Assembly (NCBI GenBank): GCA_949346185.1
Contig: CASGVX010000119.1
Span: 1-6,605 of the forward strand
Direction: 5' to 3'
Origin: an uncultured Lachnospiraceae bacterium
GTDB taxonomy: Bacteria; Bacillota; Clostridia; Lachnospirales; Lachnospiraceae
Length of the DNA: 6,605 bases
The notes beneath the pieces were generated by a model that did no database searches, was not told the origin of the DNA, and saw only the letters and a program-made list of their open reading frames with translations. Shown piece after piece: positions 1 to 4,933 of this stretch. Position 1 is the first letter of the stretch; each line of letters begins with the position of its first letter. Both the position numbers and the translations under genes were made by a program.

Positions 1-735
1 CACCTCCAGCACGATCTTCTTCCGGCTCACGTCCACGAAGGGCGCCAGATGGGTGAGGGTAATGCTCTGTCCTCCATACTGGGAGCTGGCAATCTGGGCA
101 ATGCTCTGGGTGGCGATATTGCAGGCAGTGGAAAAGCTCTTGGGCGTCTCAATCATCGTCTCGCTCACCACTGTTCCATTCTGCAGCATGTCCTCCAGAT
201 TCACCAGACAGCAATTATGCATATGCTGGGCAAAATAATCCGTGTCGTGGAAATGGATGATGCCCTGGTCATGAGCCCGCATCACCTCGGCGGGCAAAAG
301 GAACCGCCTGGTGATATCCTTGCTCACCTCCCCAGCCATATAATCCCGCTGCACGCTATTGACCGTTGGATTTTTATTGGAATTTTCCTGCTTCACTTCC
401 TCGTTATCGCACTCCAAGAGGCTGAGAATCTGCTTATCCGTGGAATTTGCCTTGCGCACCAGCGCCCGATTGTAGCGATAGGTAATATACTTTCTCGCCA
501 CGCTGAAGGCCCTCTTGTCCATGATGTGCTCTTCCACCAAATCCTGCACCTCTTCCACGCTCAGGGAACGGTTCATGTCCAGACAGATATTTTCCACGCT
601 ATCCGTGATATCCTGAATCTGCTCCTTGGACAGCCTCTCCTTTTCCGGCACCTCATAGTTAGCCTTCATCACCGCCGCCGTAATCTTATCCGCATGAAAA
701 ATTGCCTCCGCACCACTTCTTTTAATGATTTTCAT
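1..735 (-). CDS. nrdD: Anaerobic (class III) ribonucleoside-triphosphate reductase, N-terminal part, cut by the window edge
   Basis: This is the 5' end of the gene: 245 codons read from ATG at 735 leftwards and still open at base 1. NrdD reduces ribonucleotides to deoxyribonucleotides in the cytoplasm under anaerobic conditions, using a glycyl radical installed by the activase NrdG. Residues 1-95 form an ATP-cone (starts MKIIKRSGAEAIF; RAFSVARKYITYRYNRALVR at about 76-94), the allosteric nucleotide site. The catalytic barrel begins after it with KQENSNKNPTVNSVQRDYM (115-133), HFHDTDYFAQHMHNCCLVNL (161-180), EDMLQNGT (181-188) and CNIATQSIAQIASSQYGGQS (205-224). The cysteines at 175/176 fall where the family keeps a conserved active-site cysteine. 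The C-terminal glycyl-radical loop and zinc site lie outside the window, as would nrdG if it is next door. The promoter upstream carries two NrdR boxes. Only the completeness of the gene is unknown; the family is clear. Confidence 0.96.
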   Translation of the reverse strand, partial: MKIIKRSGAEAIFHADKITAAVMKANYEVPEKERLSKEQIQDITDSVENICLDMNRSLSVEEVQDLVEEHIMDKRAFSVARKYITYRYNRALVRKANSTDKQILSLLECDNEEVKQENSNKNPTVNSVQRDYMAGEVSKDITRRFLLPAEVMRAHDQGIIHFHDTDYFAQHMHNCCLVNLEDMLQNGTVVSETMIETPKSFSTACNIATQSIAQIASSQYGGQSITLTHLAPFVDVSRKKIVLEV

Positions 736-769
736 ATGACACCATCTTTCTTTTTTAGTGAATAAGACT

Positions 770-798
770 AAAATACCATATATTGTGCGCAATTGCAA
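770..798 (-). promoter_or_regulatory. Predicted sigma-70 type promoter of nrdD
   Basis: On the minus strand TTGCAA (793-798) and TATTTT (770-775) are separated by exactly 17 bp. This places transcription start roughly 30 nt upstream of the nrdD ATG at 735. The -35 matches the consensus at four of six positions and the -10 at four of six. The overlap with the NrdR boxes makes this assignment more plausible than the hexamers alone would. Other AT-rich hexamers nearby could serve instead. Confidence 0.45.
773..788 (-). promoter_or_regulatory. NrdR box, promoter-proximal copy
   Basis: On the plus strand ATACCATATATTGTGC matches the NrdR consensus acaCwAtATaTwGtgt at 13 of 16 positions by eye. 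It overlaps the predicted -10 and the spacer of the nrdD promoter, as expected for a repressor site. NrdR is the zinc-ribbon/ATP-cone repressor that controls ribonucleotide reductase genes in most bacteria. The nrdR gene itself is not in the window. Confidence 0.7.
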
Positions 799-804
799 TA
801 CATA

Positions 805-820
805 ATACAAAATATTGTTA
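805..820 (-). promoter_or_regulatory. NrdR box, distal copy
   Basis: On the plus strand ATACAAAATATTGTTA matches the NrdR consensus at 12 of 16 positions. It starts 32 bp from the start of the proximal box, which is three helical turns. That is the usual spacing of paired NrdR boxes and places both sites on the same face of the DNA. It lies just upstream of the predicted -35. The pairing and spacing carry most of the weight. Confidence 0.65.
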
Positions 821-841
821 TATGGTTGTGGCTACTCGTTA

Positions 842-935
842 CTATTCACGGTCGATCGTGGGAAGCGTAGCTTATTCTTGCGGATTTCGTGAGGAGACTT
901 TGCTTTGTATCGCTGGGATGAATGGCTGTGAATAG
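842..935. repeat. 94-bp segment bounded by 8-bp inverted repeats, downstream of the kinase gene
   Basis: The plus strand reads CTATTCAC at 842-849 and GTGAATAG at 928-935, a perfect 8-bp inverted repeat enclosing 78 bp. The right arm ends three bases from the stop codon of the kinase gene (939-941). The interior has no convincing ORF and is more GC-rich than the flank that carries the NrdR boxes. It contains a smaller imperfect dyad (CACG...CGTG at 847-860). It could be a small non-autonomous mobile or palindromic repeat element, or a chance pairing. There is no T-rich tail, so it does not look like a normal intrinsic terminator. Confidence 0.35.
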
Positions 936-938
936 CAG

Positions 939-1847
939 TTATTCCAACTCAATTTCGGAAGGAAAATTGATGCAGATACTCAACCGATGATGTCGATAAC
1001 TGGCAGATATGGCACCATCCATCTGCTCAACCAGCGTTTTGGCGATGGAAAGCCCCAGCCCTGTGGATTTCCTTGCCGTCTCCACCGTATAAAAGCGGTC
1101 AAAAAGCCTGCCAACCTGGGTTTCATTCAGCCCCCACGCCATGTTGGAAAAAACAATCTCCCCTGCTTCCGACAGAGAGATTTCCAAATCACCATCGCTA
1201 TATTTCACAGCATTATTTAAGAGATTAGAGAATATCCGGGTTAATGATGAACGGTCAAGATACCTGATAATCTTTGCTTCTGTCAATCTAATCGAAGGCG
1301 TAATATCATGCTCCTTCAGGATATGGTAGAATGCCGCTATGCTCTCCTCCAGCACCTCATTCACCAAGACAGGCTCCATCCTCGCATCCCCCTCTGCTGC
1401 CACAATCACAGAATAGCGAAAAAGCTCCTCTGTCAGTTCAGAAAGCATCCCCGCCCTGTCTTTCATAATCCCAATATACCGCAGGGATGCTTCAGTAGAT
1501 GCTTCTCGTTCCAGCAAATCTAAATACCCGCATATCGCCGTCAATGGCGTGCGCAGATCATGGGCAATATTCGTGACGGCGTTTTTCAGTTCCATGTCTC
1601 CAAGCAGGTATCGATGACGCTGGGCGCGCAATTCCCGCAACTGCCCATTCAATACATTTGCAAGGCTCCGCATTGATTGGTCATTGCTGGAAATATCAAT
1701 CAGCGTGTTCGTATTAGTCATGAGCCGATCGGCAAACGCTTCCCCCATTTCCCTTGCAGCCTTTCTCAGCATGTGTATTTTAATTGCAAGTAACAAGATA
1801 ATGAATAACCCCCCGCCAATCAAAGCCCATAACCATACGTTCATCAT
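939..1847 (-). CDS. Sensor histidine kinase of a peptide-antibiotic type two-component system
   Basis: This 302-residue membrane kinase phosphorylates a partner response regulator, almost certainly the one encoded at 3810-4475. It has one membrane segment (about 4-27) and no extracytoplasmic domain, then a linker. The H-box NIAHDLRTPLTAICGYLDLL has the phospho-acceptor His96. The N-box is FSNLLNNAVKYS (206-217), the F-box LFDRFYT (248-254) and the G2 box STGLGLSIAK (261-270). A canonical G1 box (DxGxG) is not visible; the region reads FSNMAWGLNE instead, which I recall as common in this short-kinase family. The lack of a sensor domain suggests that the signal comes from within the membrane or through the ABC transporter encoded just upstream. 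The start is ATG at 1847, with GGAGG (1858-1862) 10 nt before it; the next ATG is adjacent and cannot be excluded. The gap to the permease gene is 60 nt. It is the last gene of the module. Confidence 0.92.
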   Translation of the reverse strand: MMNVWLWALIGGGLFIILLLAIKIHMLRKAAREMGEAFADRLMTNTNTLIDISSNDQSMRSLANVLNGQLRELRAQRHRYLLGDMELKNAVTNIAHDLRTPLTAICGYLDLLEREASTEASLRYIGIMKDRAGMLSELTEELFRYSVIVAAEGDARMEPVLVNEVLEESIAAFYHILKEHDITPSIRLTEAKIIRYLDRSSLTRIFSNLLNNAVKYSDGDLEISLSEAGEIVFSNMAWGLNETQVGRLFDRFYTVETARKSTGLGLSIAKTLVEQMDGAISASYRHHRLSICINFPSEIELE

Positions 1848-1907
1848 TTACACCAAGCCTCCAGCAAAAATGCTTAGAACTAATCCTTTCTACTGTTCCT
1901 ATTTTCT

Positions 1908-2768
1908 TTATTTCAAATTCTTTCTCTTAAAGATCGCCATGCCCATGCCAGTTGTGGCTATAATTATAATAAGGTCATAAAATACAATCACGTTCAAACG
2001 ATCTGTCTTGTGCGTCATGATTTGATACAGCTGTGAAACAGGAATAAAGTCATTTAAAAATTCATATGCCCTGCGTTTCCCACCTGTGAGGTACTGCGGA
2101 TTCTTTACGTTTTCCATCATAGATACCTCGCCTGTATTTTCATCCGCATATGCGTATTCGTCATAGTATTCGGGAGCAGAAAGCCGTTGGTAAATCGACA
2201 CAGCGGCAAACATCAAAATCAGCGTGGTCATAAGGCAAAGAACTCCTCCATAAGTCCTGCTCTGGATAGACATGGACAAAAGCAGCAGCAACGCCGTCAG
2301 TGCCAGAATAGAGGAGGTGCTTGCCCACATCATGAGAATGATTTTCGCCGGGGAGAGCGTGGTGCCGCCAATAAAAAGCCCGCCAAATATCAGAACTACC
2401 ACTACGCACAATATATAAATAATCATATCCGCCACGGCGCAGACAATGAATTTGGAAAAATAGATATTCCATCGGATATGCCCGACAATAATTTTATTTC
2501 TCATGGTTCCGTTTGAATATTCGGTTCCCACAAAGATGCTTACAAATATGGCAACCATAAATATCATATAAAGCGCCCCCGAAAATAGGATTCCATCCGC
2601 ATTGCTGTATTCCCGACTCAGTTTGTCATAAATCTCCGGGTTCATTTTGATATCATACCATCTCATCATGACCATATAAATGCCAAGCCCTGCGGAAGCC
2701 AAAAGACAGATTTTGAAAAGATTGCTTTTTCGCAATCTTAAAAATTCAGATGCCACCAACTTATTCAC
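1908..2768 (-). CDS. ABC-2 type permease of an antimicrobial peptide transporter (BcrB/LanE-like)
   Basis: This 286-residue membrane protein has about six hydrophobic segments (roughly 18-36, 61-81, 105-134, 141-166, 172-193 and 259-279), the usual form of BcrB/LanE/LanG permeases. A hydrophilic, acidic loop of about 65 residues (195-258, rich in E, D and Y) lies between segments 5 and 6. The sequence TEYSNGTMRNKI (82-93) after segment 2 is a typical feature of the family and probably contacts the ATPase. The gene starts at GTG (2768) and overlaps the end of the ATPase gene by 8 nt, with GGAGGT seven bases before the GTG; this implies translational coupling. Only one permease gene is present, so it would pair with itself (BcrAB-like) rather than with a second subunit as in LanFEG. 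Substrate specificity cannot be read from the sequence. Confidence 0.88.
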   Translation of the reverse strand: MNKLVASEFLRLRKSNLFKICLLASAGLGIYMVMMRWYDIKMNPEIYDKLSREYSNADGILFSGALYMIFMVAIFVSIFVGTEYSNGTMRNKIIVGHIRWNIYFSKFIVCAVADMIIYILCVVVVLIFGGLFIGGTTLSPAKIILMMWASTSSILALTALLLLLSMSIQSRTYGGVLCLMTTLILMFAAVSIYQRLSAPEYYDEYAYADENTGEVSMMENVKNPQYLTGGKRRAYEFLNDFIPVSQLYQIMTHKTDRLNVIVFYDLIIIIATTGMGMAIFKRKNLK

Positions 2769-3675
2769 TTTTTCCACCTCCCGCCAGATTGATATAATAA
2801 CTTTCAAGACCTTCGTCACGTTCCTGCATGGAGATTACTTCGCAGTCCTGCTCTGCAAGGGCAAGGACAAGCTTGGTTACGTTGACTTTAGCAAATAAAT
2901 CAGCCTCCCGATCAGAAAGGATTTCATATTCTATATCCATTTCGTCGAGCATGCGAGAAAGCAACTTCGTATCGCTCACCACTATGCGCACACATTTCCT
3001 GCAGGCAGCCTCCAGCTGCTTGGCACTGATTTCTTTGATCATAGAACCATTCCCAATAAATCCATAATGTGTCGCAAGTTTTGAAAGTTCATCAAGAATA
3101 TGGCTTGAGATCAGCACCGTAATCTGCCGCTCCTGATTTAGCTTTAAAATCAATTCCCGAATCTCAACAATCCCCTGGGGATCAAGCCCGTTTGCCGGCT
3201 CATCCAGCACTAAGAAGTCAGGATCCCCCACCAGCGCAATGGCAATCCCCAAGCGCTGCCGCATGCCAAGAGAAAAGTTTTTCGCCTTCTTTTTCCCTGT
3301 GCTGCCTAGCCCTACCAGTTGAAGGATATCATGCAGCCCGTCAAAGGACGGAAGTCCTAGTATTTGATATTGCTGCATTAAATTATCTTCCGCCGTCATA
3401 TTCAGATAGATAGCAGGGTTTTCTACCACAGCCCCCATCCTTCTCCGCGACTTCGCAATATCCCTGTCAGTATTTTTCCGCCCATACAGAATATATTCAC
3501 CGGACGTGGGTTCCTGCAGCCCGCAAATGAGCCGTATCAGCGTCGTCTTGCCGGCGCCGTTTTCTCCTACAAAGCCATAGATTGCTCCCCTAGGAACATT
3601 CATGGACAGCCCGCTTAATGCTTTAAAATGCTTGTAGTGCTTGTTCAAAGCATTCGTTCTGAGAACGTAATCCAT
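2761..3675 (-). CDS. ABC transporter ATPase of the BcrA/LanF (peptide antibiotic resistance) type
   Basis: This 304-residue cytoplasmic ATPase powers the permease encoded next. Walker A is GENGAGKTT (37-45), the signature is FSLGMRQR (134-141), Walker B is FLVLDEP (154-160) followed by the D-loop ANGLDP, and the switch histidine is H192 in ISSHILDEL. At the position of the Q-loop glutamine there is a glutamate (E85, in AVVENPAIY). This 'E-loop' is a known mark of lantibiotic-immunity and bacitracin-type ATPases, and it supports the assignment over a generic ABC exporter. The C-terminal 90 residues form the usual accessory region of the family. The start is ATG at 3675, with GGAGGG (3682-3687) six bases before it. 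The frame stays open for 56 codons further upstream, but that stretch covers the promoter and the repeat array and is not coding. A 134-bp gap separates it from the regulator gene. Confidence 0.94.
   Translation of the reverse strand: MDYVLRTNALNKHYKHFKALSGLSMNVPRGAIYGFVGENGAGKTTLIRLICGLQEPTSGEYILYGRKNTDRDIAKSRRRMGAVVENPAIYLNMTAEDNLMQQYQILGLPSFDGLHDILQLVGLGSTGKKKAKNFSLGMRQRLGIAIALVGDPDFLVLDEPANGLDPQGIVEIRELILKLNQERQITVLISSHILDELSKLATHYGFIGNGSMIKEISAKQLEAACRKCVRIVVSDTKLLSRMLDEMDIEYEILSDREADLFAKVNVTKLVLALAEQDCEVISMQERDEGLESYYINLAGGGKSE
2776..2781 (-). promoter_or_regulatory. Ribosome binding site that sets the GTG start of the permease gene
   Basis: GGAGGT lies inside the last codons of the ATPase gene and is spaced 7 nt from GTG at 2766-2768. 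The reading frame could be extended upstream into the ATPase gene, but this site and the homologous N-terminus (MNKLVASEFLRLRK) fix the start here. Confidence 0.85.
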
Positions 3676-3735
3676 AACAATCCCTCCATTTCTGCGCTTA
3701 TCGTTACCATCTTCAGTAACCGCCGCAACTATTTT

Positions 3736-3766
3736 GATATAACCATCATAATAGGAAATGGTAAAG
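3736..3766 (-). promoter_or_regulatory. Candidate promoter of the ABC transporter-kinase genes
   Basis: Two arrangements are possible on the minus strand. One is TTTACC (3760-3765), an 18-bp spacer, then TATATC (3736-3741). The other is TTTACC (3772-3777), an 18-bp spacer, then TATTAT (3748-3753). In both the -35 is poor and overlaps a copy of the TCTTTAC repeat, as expected for a promoter that depends on an OmpR-type activator. The ATPase start codon is 60-75 nt downstream. The choice between the two cannot be made from sequence alone. Confidence 0.4.
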
Positions 3767-3802
3767 ACAACGGTAAAGAAAAGAGTAAAGATATGGTAAA
3801 GA
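3760..3802 (-). promoter_or_regulatory. Array of four TCTTTAC direct repeats, likely response-regulator binding site
   Basis: On the minus strand TCTTTACC occurs at 3795-3802, TCTTTACT at 3784-3791, TCTTTACC at 3772-3779 and TCTTTACC at 3760-3767. The start-to-start steps are 11, 12 and 12 bp, about one helical turn. OmpR-family regulators bind head-to-tail direct repeats with this kind of spacing, and NisR/SpaR-type regulators of peptide-antibiotic systems use pentanucleotide repeats 11 bp apart. The array lies directly between the regulator's stop codon and the ATPase gene. That this regulator binds it is inference. Confidence 0.65.
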
Positions 3803-3809
3803 TTCGTTG

Positions 3810-4475
3810 CTATTCCGCCCGCAGTTTGAATCCGATTCCCCACACTGCCTCGATGTAATCTTTGCCCGTTGCTTCGCGCAGTTTTTTTCGCAAATTGCTG
3901 ATATGCATTTTCAAGGAACTATCCGTACAGTCAGGGGTGTCTTCGCTAATGTTGTCCAAGAGAAATGATTTCGTGGCAACCTGATTGGGATTTTGCATCA
4001 TCAGTTTTAAAATGGCATATTCCGTTCTTGTCAATCTGATTTCTTTACTTCCGACTGTCACCATATGCGCATCCATGTCAAGCACCAGATCATCGAATGC
4101 CAGCTTGGAAGCATTCTCTTTTTGAGGGGCATTTCTAAGTTGCACCTGGATTCTTGCCAAAAGTTCCTCGGTGTGGAATGGTTTTGATACATAGTCGGCA
4201 GCCCCGCCAAGAAGCAAGGCAACCTTATCGTCAACATCCACTTTTGCACTTACTACAATAACGGGAATGCCCTTGAGCTTCGGAAGCACTTCCTCCCCGT
4301 TCAGACCTGGCAGCATCAGGTCGAGAAGCACCAGGTCAGGCTTTGCGGATGAGAGCGCAAGCAACGCCTCTGTTCCTGAATAAGCCCGGGAAATGCCATA
4401 TCCTTCTCTTGCCAGGACTTCCTCCAGCATATTTCCAATGTGGATATCATCGTCGATTATGAATATGTTTTTCAA
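3810..4475 (-). CDS. OmpR-family response regulator
   Basis: This 221-residue transcription factor has a receiver domain (about 2-115) and a winged-helix DNA-binding domain (about 125-219). The acidic pocket is D8/D9, the phospho-acceptor is D52 in LVLLDLMLPG, the switch residue is S76 in VIVVSAK, and the conserved lysine is K98 in SKPF. The output domain shows LTRTEYAILKLMM (148-160) and ISNLRKKLR (192-200), then YIEAVWGIGFKL at the wing. The kinase at 939-1847 is the probable partner, and the ABC genes between them are the probable target. The start chosen is TTG at 4475, because AAAGGAG lies nine bases before it and the encoded N-terminus (KNIFIIDDD) matches the family. A TTG seven codons upstream is also open, but translating from there would run through the ribosome binding site. 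Confidence 0.93.
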   Translation of the reverse strand: MKNIFIIDDDIHIGNMLEEVLAREGYGISRAYSGTEALLALSSAKPDLVLLDLMLPGLNGEEVLPKLKGIPVIVVSAKVDVDDKVALLLGGAADYVSKPFHTEELLARIQVQLRNAPQKENASKLAFDDLVLDMDAHMVTVGSKEIRLTRTEYAILKLMMQNPNQVATKSFLLDNISEDTPDCTDSSLKMHISNLRKKLREATGKDYIEAVWGIGFKLRAE

Positions 4476-4484
4476 ATGAAAGCA

Positions 4485-4491
4485 CTCCTTT
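4485..4491 (-). promoter_or_regulatory. Ribosome binding site that sets the TTG start of the response regulator gene
   Basis: AAAGGAG is spaced 9 nt from TTG at 4473-4475. No in-frame ATG lies near, so this site decides the start. A TTG start may keep regulator levels low, which would be an inference. Confidence 0.8.
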
Positions 4492-4518
4492 CGCAAATAG
4501 ATATTGAGATGATAAGCG

Positions 4519-4547
4519 TCTATTTACCTCTTACGGATTTTCGTCAA
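4519..4547 (-). promoter_or_regulatory. Weak candidate promoter of the response regulator gene
   Basis: TTGACG (4542-4547), which overlaps the stop codon of the VOC remnant, is a good -35 match. The best hexamer 17 bp further on is AATAGA (4519-4524), a poor -10; TAAATA two bases nearer is an alternative. The regulator could also be read from upstream transcription of the MATE gene, as no terminator is seen between them. Confidence 0.25.
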
Positions 4548-4855
4548 ATACCGATCCACCAACACACGCCATACCTATCAATAACAGTAGCGCAGCATTT
4601 GCTCCACGGCAGCTCATGAATTGCATCGATCACAACGCCGCCGTCACTTAGCACATCAAATGCTTTCTTAACCGCATCAACACTTCCCACTTCAAACGCA
4701 TTAAAAGTCATTGTTTGCCATTTCATCCGATGAATCACACTGACATCGTACGATTCCGGCGCCTCTGCTACAGCGAGAATCCCTTCGCTGTTGACTGACA
4801 ACTCGCAATGTTCATAAGCAGTTTGGGCATCGTTCTTGTATTGATAGTATGCCAA
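4544..4855 (-). pseudogene. VOC-superfamily (PhnB/glyoxalase-like) gene remnant lacking its N-terminus
   Basis: The open frame gives 103 residues that match the C-terminal two thirds of small PhnB-like VOC proteins. The recognisable parts are YEHCELSVNSEGILAVAEA (14-32), FEVGSVDAVKKAFDVLSDGG (54-73) and a C-terminal block PWSKCCATVIDRYGVCWWI (83-101). Complete members are usually about 135-145 residues and begin with a beta-alpha segment that is missing here. The only available start is TTG at 4855. It has no ribosome binding site, and an in-frame TAG lies four codons upstream. The frame's beginning overlaps a remnant of another gene in a different frame. The most likely reading is a deletion that removed the N-terminus, leaving a decaying gene. 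A functional short protein is possible but less likely. Function of the intact ancestor is unknown. Confidence 0.7.
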
Positions 4856-4874
4856 TAAGTCTATCTATCTTCAT
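4812..4874 (-). pseudogene. Start of a WYL/HTH_11-type transcriptional regulator, truncated after 12 codons
   Basis: ATG at 4874 follows a strong ribosome binding site (GGAG eight bases upstream) and opens with MKIDRLIGILSI. This is the conserved N-terminus of DeoR-like HTH_11/WYL regulators, which normally continue as LLQ...VTAPELAEKFEVS. Here the match stops after codon 12 (about 4839). The frame then runs QERCPNCL to a TGA at 4812-4814, inside the VOC remnant. It looks like the left side of a deletion joint whose right side is the VOC gene. The assignment rests on memory of a short but distinctive N-terminus. Confidence 0.6.
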
Positions 4875-4918
4875 TGATCCATCTCCTTCGCAACTTCCAT
4901 TTTAGCAGACCCAATCAT
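4871..4918 (-). CDS. Possible 15-residue mini-ORF between the MATE gene and the WYL remnant
   Basis: ATG at 4918 is preceded by a purine-rich GGTGG six bases upstream and encodes MIGSAKMEVAKEMDQ. Its TGA overlaps the ATG of the WYL remnant (ATGA arrangement), and it begins 15 nt after the MATE stop codon. The layout resembles a leader peptide or a coupled gene remnant. I do not recognise the sequence, and it may not be expressed. Confidence 0.25.
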   Translation of the reverse strand: MIGSAKMEVAKEMDQ

Positions 4919-4933
4919 TTTCTTCCACCTTCT

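Noticed and set aside
49..765. A 238-codon open frame on the plus strand over the nrdD region
   Set aside because: It is the antisense shadow of nrdD, whose minus-strand protein matches the family throughout. The plus-strand translation has no recognisable domain.
847..860. CACG...CGTG as an intrinsic terminator for the kinase operon
   Set aside because: The stem is 4 bp and no U-tract follows in the transcribed direction. No clear terminator is seen between the kinase gene and nrdD.
2769..2819. A longer permease reading frame starting inside the ATPase gene
   Set aside because: The extra 17 residues repeat ATPase coding sequence in another frame, whereas GTG at 2768 has GGAGGT at ideal spacing.
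3703..3720. Dyad GTTAC/GTAAC with an 8-nt loop in the ATPase leader, as a possible attenuator or riboswitch
   Set aside because: The stem is only 5 bp with no T-run after it and no recognisable aptamer.
3676..3843. A 56-codon N-terminal extension of the ATPase
   Set aside because: The stretch covers the TCTTTAC array, the candidate promoters and the end of the regulator gene. ATG at 3675 has a strong ribosome binding site and the family N-terminus.
4519..4535. TTTACC and CTTAC on the plus strand near the regulator gene as autoregulatory copies of the repeat
   Set aside because: They are in the opposite orientation, only partly match TCTTTACC, and lack the 11-12 bp step.
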